Part shown: in pieces, positions 3,161 to 5,540 of the stretch | How positions within the stretch are numbered: the stretch's first letter is position 1 | Layout of the letters: each line of letters begins with the position of its first letter | Assembly (NCBI GenBank): GCA_946040935.1 | Contig: CAMGCN010000087.1 | Span: forward strand, 1-5,540 | Direction: 5' to 3' | Source of the DNA: an uncultured Clostridia bacterium | Lineage (GTDB): Bacteria > Bacillota > Clostridia > Oscillospirales > CAG-272 | Length of the DNA stretch: 5,540 bases | Made by a program: the position numbers and the translations under genes | The notes under the pieces: generated by a model | The model's database searches: none | What the model was told of the DNA's origin: nothing | The model's input: the letters and a program-made list of their open reading frames with translations, nothing else

Positions 3161-5540
3161 TCATACCTCCTCAGGCAGCGGCGGATCCTTAGGAACATTG
3201 ATGGGAGCAGGCGCCGCAGGCAGAGTGCCGAAAATCAGATTTATCAGGTAAGTTCCCAACGGACACGCTATAGTGGCGAATGTTTCGAGCATTTTGAGGA
3301 TATCAAGCATGAGCTTGAATTTCTTACTGCCCAAGGTGATGGTCGTTGAGAAATAAAAACGTCCTTCATACTTGATGAATCCGTCAACATCCGCTGCGTC
3401 GTCGATCATCTCCAATACCTTGCCCGCACCCACTCCGACCAGCTCGGTCAAATATTTATCCACAACTTCGGATAGTGCAAGAGAAGCCGTTTCGTTAGCG
3501 CCTTTGAGAGCAAGCTCTCCGTACAGCTCCATCCAGCGGTTGTACTGTGCCTGGAGGTTGGGGAACTGTGTTTCCTTGATGTACTTCGAAATTAACGGAG
3601 AGAGCTTATCACGGAATACGTCACTTCCGGTTATCCATTTTCCGATAAGATTGCCTGCCCCCGCCTTGACGACATTGACGGTCATATCCGAGAATCCGCC
3701 GACAAGCGCACCCCAAATATCGCTGACTCCCTCCTCGTTCCATTTGACGATGTAGTTTTTAAAGGACGCATAAACGAAATAGCAGCCGAGGGTCGCCAGC
3801 GCCTTTTTATAATTCGTAAAGTTGATGGCGTTGCCTAAAATGTTATCGCCTGCTGCAGCCACATTCTTTGAAAACTCAAAATTGTCGAAGGTAGCCAGAG
3901 TGAATTTATCCGCAGCGATTATCTCGCCGATTGCGCCCACAAAGAAGTCCTTTGCAGGAGAAATTACAGCGTCTGCAAGAGGACCTGCATACACGGAGAT
4001 AAGCAAGGAGAATGCACAGTCGCCGAAGAATTTTGCCCATTCCAAAGAGCTTACCATAAAGTTGTAGAACTTCACGTCACGCATATCCGCGCGGTTCTGA
4101 CGCGTCCAATAGAACATATATTTTCTGACAAGGCACTTGCTCACAAGCCTGAGCTCCTCGATAGAAACACGTGGCTCAAGTGCGAGATTATCGAGCTGCT
4201 GGAGCCAGTATTCCTTATCCTCCTCAAAGGAGAACTTGCGAATACGCTCTTTGAGCTTTTCGTACTCCTTGTCCCATTCCTCCATCGGGTCCATTGGAAT
4301 GCCCCTCAGGCGAAGCGGTACATCTGCGGTGAACGTTTGCCCGTTATAGCTGATCGAAACCGGGAGAAGCATCAGCATTCTGAATCCCTGAACCCCGAAG
4401 CCGCCCTCATAAAGAGTAGTGTTTGGCTCAAAGTAATAGGTGTATTGATCGCCATTTTGCATTATATCTTCGGAGTATTTATACTTTCGGGCGATAATGT
4501 CCATATTTTCGTCTGCGCCCTTGAGGTTTTGTACCTCAATTTCTAAATTCGGGGGATTTACGACCGCACCTTCGGCTTCCATTACGGCAAGGTTGAACTT
4601 GATATCGGAGCTTTGCCACTTGCTGTCAAGCCCGCCATAGCTGCCCTTTTCCTTTTCGTAGGAGCGCACGGCAACATACCTGAGATTGGACTGCTTGTTG
4701 TCCACCTGAAGCGCACTCGATTCAACCGAGATTCCCTCGGGATAAAGCGTAACATCCACATAGCCTTCGGTCGGCTCTGTTTCGCCCTCAACCATAACCA
4801 AAATGGTGATCGTCCTTGTTTCTTTCTTGTTGAAAATATCCCAGTGGGGATCGTTTCCGCTTGGCTTGCTTGTTTTATTTGTAATATTCAGCGCATAAAC
4901 GCCCGGCGTTTCCGTTGTTTCAAAGCTAAAGTCAAAGTCGCTCGCTCCGCTGACGGAAAATGCGTCAGGCGAAGGGGGAGTAACAGCGTCTTTAAGCCAG
5001 AAGCGCCGTGTATATGTAAATCCGTCGCCGAAAATAGCGTTCAGATAGCACGAGCTCTTGCCGTAAGTGCCGTTATCATCGGCGAACAGAATGCTCGGCT
5101 CACCAATGGCACGGAAGCGGACGGTGTTGTTAAAGGTGCCGCCCTCGCCCGTAAAGGTAAAGGTTATGTCCGCCGTATCTCCCTCGTAGTCTTTTGGAAT
5201 GCCAACGACTGCCTCGCAGTATCTGCCGGCATACACGCCGCGGTGGATCTCCAGTCCGCTGCCGGTAACGTAGTTGATCTGCGATGTCAGGTCGTTTCGG
5301 TCACGCTCGGTGCCTTCTTCACTCACCTCTGCAATTCTTGCCCGCACCACAACGGGGTTTGCTCCCTTTCGTATGGAGTTACCGAAGTCTTTTTGGATAT
5401 ACATTTTGTAGCGTTTCTTTTTGCGCTCGTCCTCACCGATTTCGCCCTTGTTTGCACCTACAGTCGCACCTGATGCAGCCGCAGCCGCTCCTGCCGCTGC
5501 CGCCCCTGCACTCAATACTCCCGCTCCAACCACGATTGCA
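3161..5540 (-). CDS. Large envelope-type protein of unknown family, 5' end missing
   Basis: At least 792 codons are visible. The frame is still open at the right edge, so the GTG at 5533 is not a trustworthy start. Positions here count from that GTG. An Ala/Gly-rich hydrophobic segment (about 1-27) could span the membrane. The basic KKKRYKMYIQKDFG follows at 38-51. Residues about 60-410 look beta-rich, with Ig-like or repeat-like strands such as TITILVMVEGETEP (241-254). A charged helical region (about 418-480) leads into a helical C-terminal half with hydrophobic stretches near 505-540, 578-590 and 741-770. The tail is Pro-rich, ending PKDPPLPEEV. I see no catalytic motif and no LPxTG anchor. 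Codon use is GC-richer than in the genes to the left: no TTA, CTA or TCA codons occur in 4613-5473. A surface, adhesion or secretion-related role is inference only. Confidence 0.8.
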   Translation of the reverse strand, partial: AIVVGAGVLSAGAAAAGAAAAASGATVGANKGEIGEDERKKKRYKMYIQKDFGNSIRKGANPVVVRARIAEVSEEGTERDRNDLTSQINYVTGSGLEIHRGVYAGRYCEAVVGIPKDYEGDTADITFTFTGEGGTFNNTVRFRAIGEPSILFADDNGTYGKSSCYLNAIFGDGFTYTRRFWLKDAVTPPSPDAFSVSGASDFDFSFETTETPGVYALNITNKTSKPSGNDPHWDIFNKKETRTITILVMVEGETEPTEGYVDVTLYPEGISVESSALQVDNKQSNLRYVAVRSYEKEKGSYGGLDSKWQSSDIKFNLAVMEAEGAVVNPPNLEIEVQNLKGADENMDIIARKYKYSEDIMQNGDQYTYYFEPNTTLYEGGFGVQGFRMLMLLPVSISYNGQTFTADVPLRLRGIPMDPMEEWDKEYEKLKERIRKFSFEEDKEYWLQQLDNLALEPRVSIEELRLVSKCLVRKYMFYWTRQNRADMRDVKFYNFMVSSLEWAKFFGDCAFSLLISVYAGPLADAVISPAKDFFVGAIGEIIAADKFTLATFDNFEFSKNVAAAGDNILGNAINFTNYKKALATLGCYFVYASFKNYIVKWNEEGVSDIWGALVGGFSDMTVNVVKAGAGNLIGKWITGSDVFRDKLSPLISKYIKETQFPNLQAQYNRWMELYGELALKGANETASLALSEVVDKYLTELVGVGAGKVLEMIDDAADVDGFIKYEGRFYFSTTITLGSKKFKLMLDILKMLETFATIACPLGTYLINLIFGTLPAAPAPINVPKDPPLPEEV

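Noticed and set aside
3372..4546. Several plus-strand open frames of 69-127 codons
   Set aside because: All lie antisense inside the large gene, have Ser/Leu-rich shadow-type translations and lack their own context of promoter, ribosome site and terminator.
4613..5473. Long plus-strand open frame of 286 codons
   Set aside because: It is codon-aligned antisense to the large gene and stays open only because the sense strand lacks TTA, CTA and TCA codons. Its Cys-rich, low-sense translation shows no domain.
1..5540. CRISPR array, tRNA or rRNA genes, intact insertion sequence
   Set aside because: I saw no regularly spaced long repeats, no cloverleaf or rRNA-like segments, and no transposase motif on either strand.

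Overview
The window looks like part of a low-to-moderate GC Firmicutes chromosome, probably a gut-type Clostridia. The evidence is Shine-Dalgarno-led genes, frequent TTG starts, rho-independent terminators with T-tracts, and the style of the accessory proteins. No marker gene fixes the taxon. All credible genes lie on the minus strand, so transcription runs from high to low coordinates.

Right part (about 3005-5540): one large gene, cut by the right edge, fills 3161-5540 at roughly half GC by eye. It encodes a membrane-anchored or secreted protein of a family I do not recognise: an Ala/Gly-rich hydrophobic segment, a basic cluster, a beta-rich region, then a helical C-terminal half with hydrophobic stretches. 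A good terminator at 3040-3075 ends it.

Middle (about 2722-3000): the C-terminal catalytic piece of a tyrosine recombinase, with the rest of the gene missing upstream of about 2997. GC also falls at this point, so it looks like the scar of a degraded mobile element.

Left part (35-2700): an AT-rich block (about 35% GC in the line I counted). It holds a compact candidate operon of three accessory genes: an Xre-type HTH regulator with an internal hydrophobic segment (1658-2551), a 117-aa single-pass membrane protein (1229-1582), and a membrane protein with three zinc ribbons ending in REHGWYLPNDD (426-1202). The last two are predicted N-in/C-out, each placing a small domain outside the membrane. 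A plausible reading is a regulated membrane or envelope module carried on a mobile island, but nothing in the sequence shows its function. Downstream, 35-425 is non-coding, with a probable terminator hairpin and several short repeats. A strong plus-strand terminator at 1-34 ends a convergent gene that lies off the left edge.
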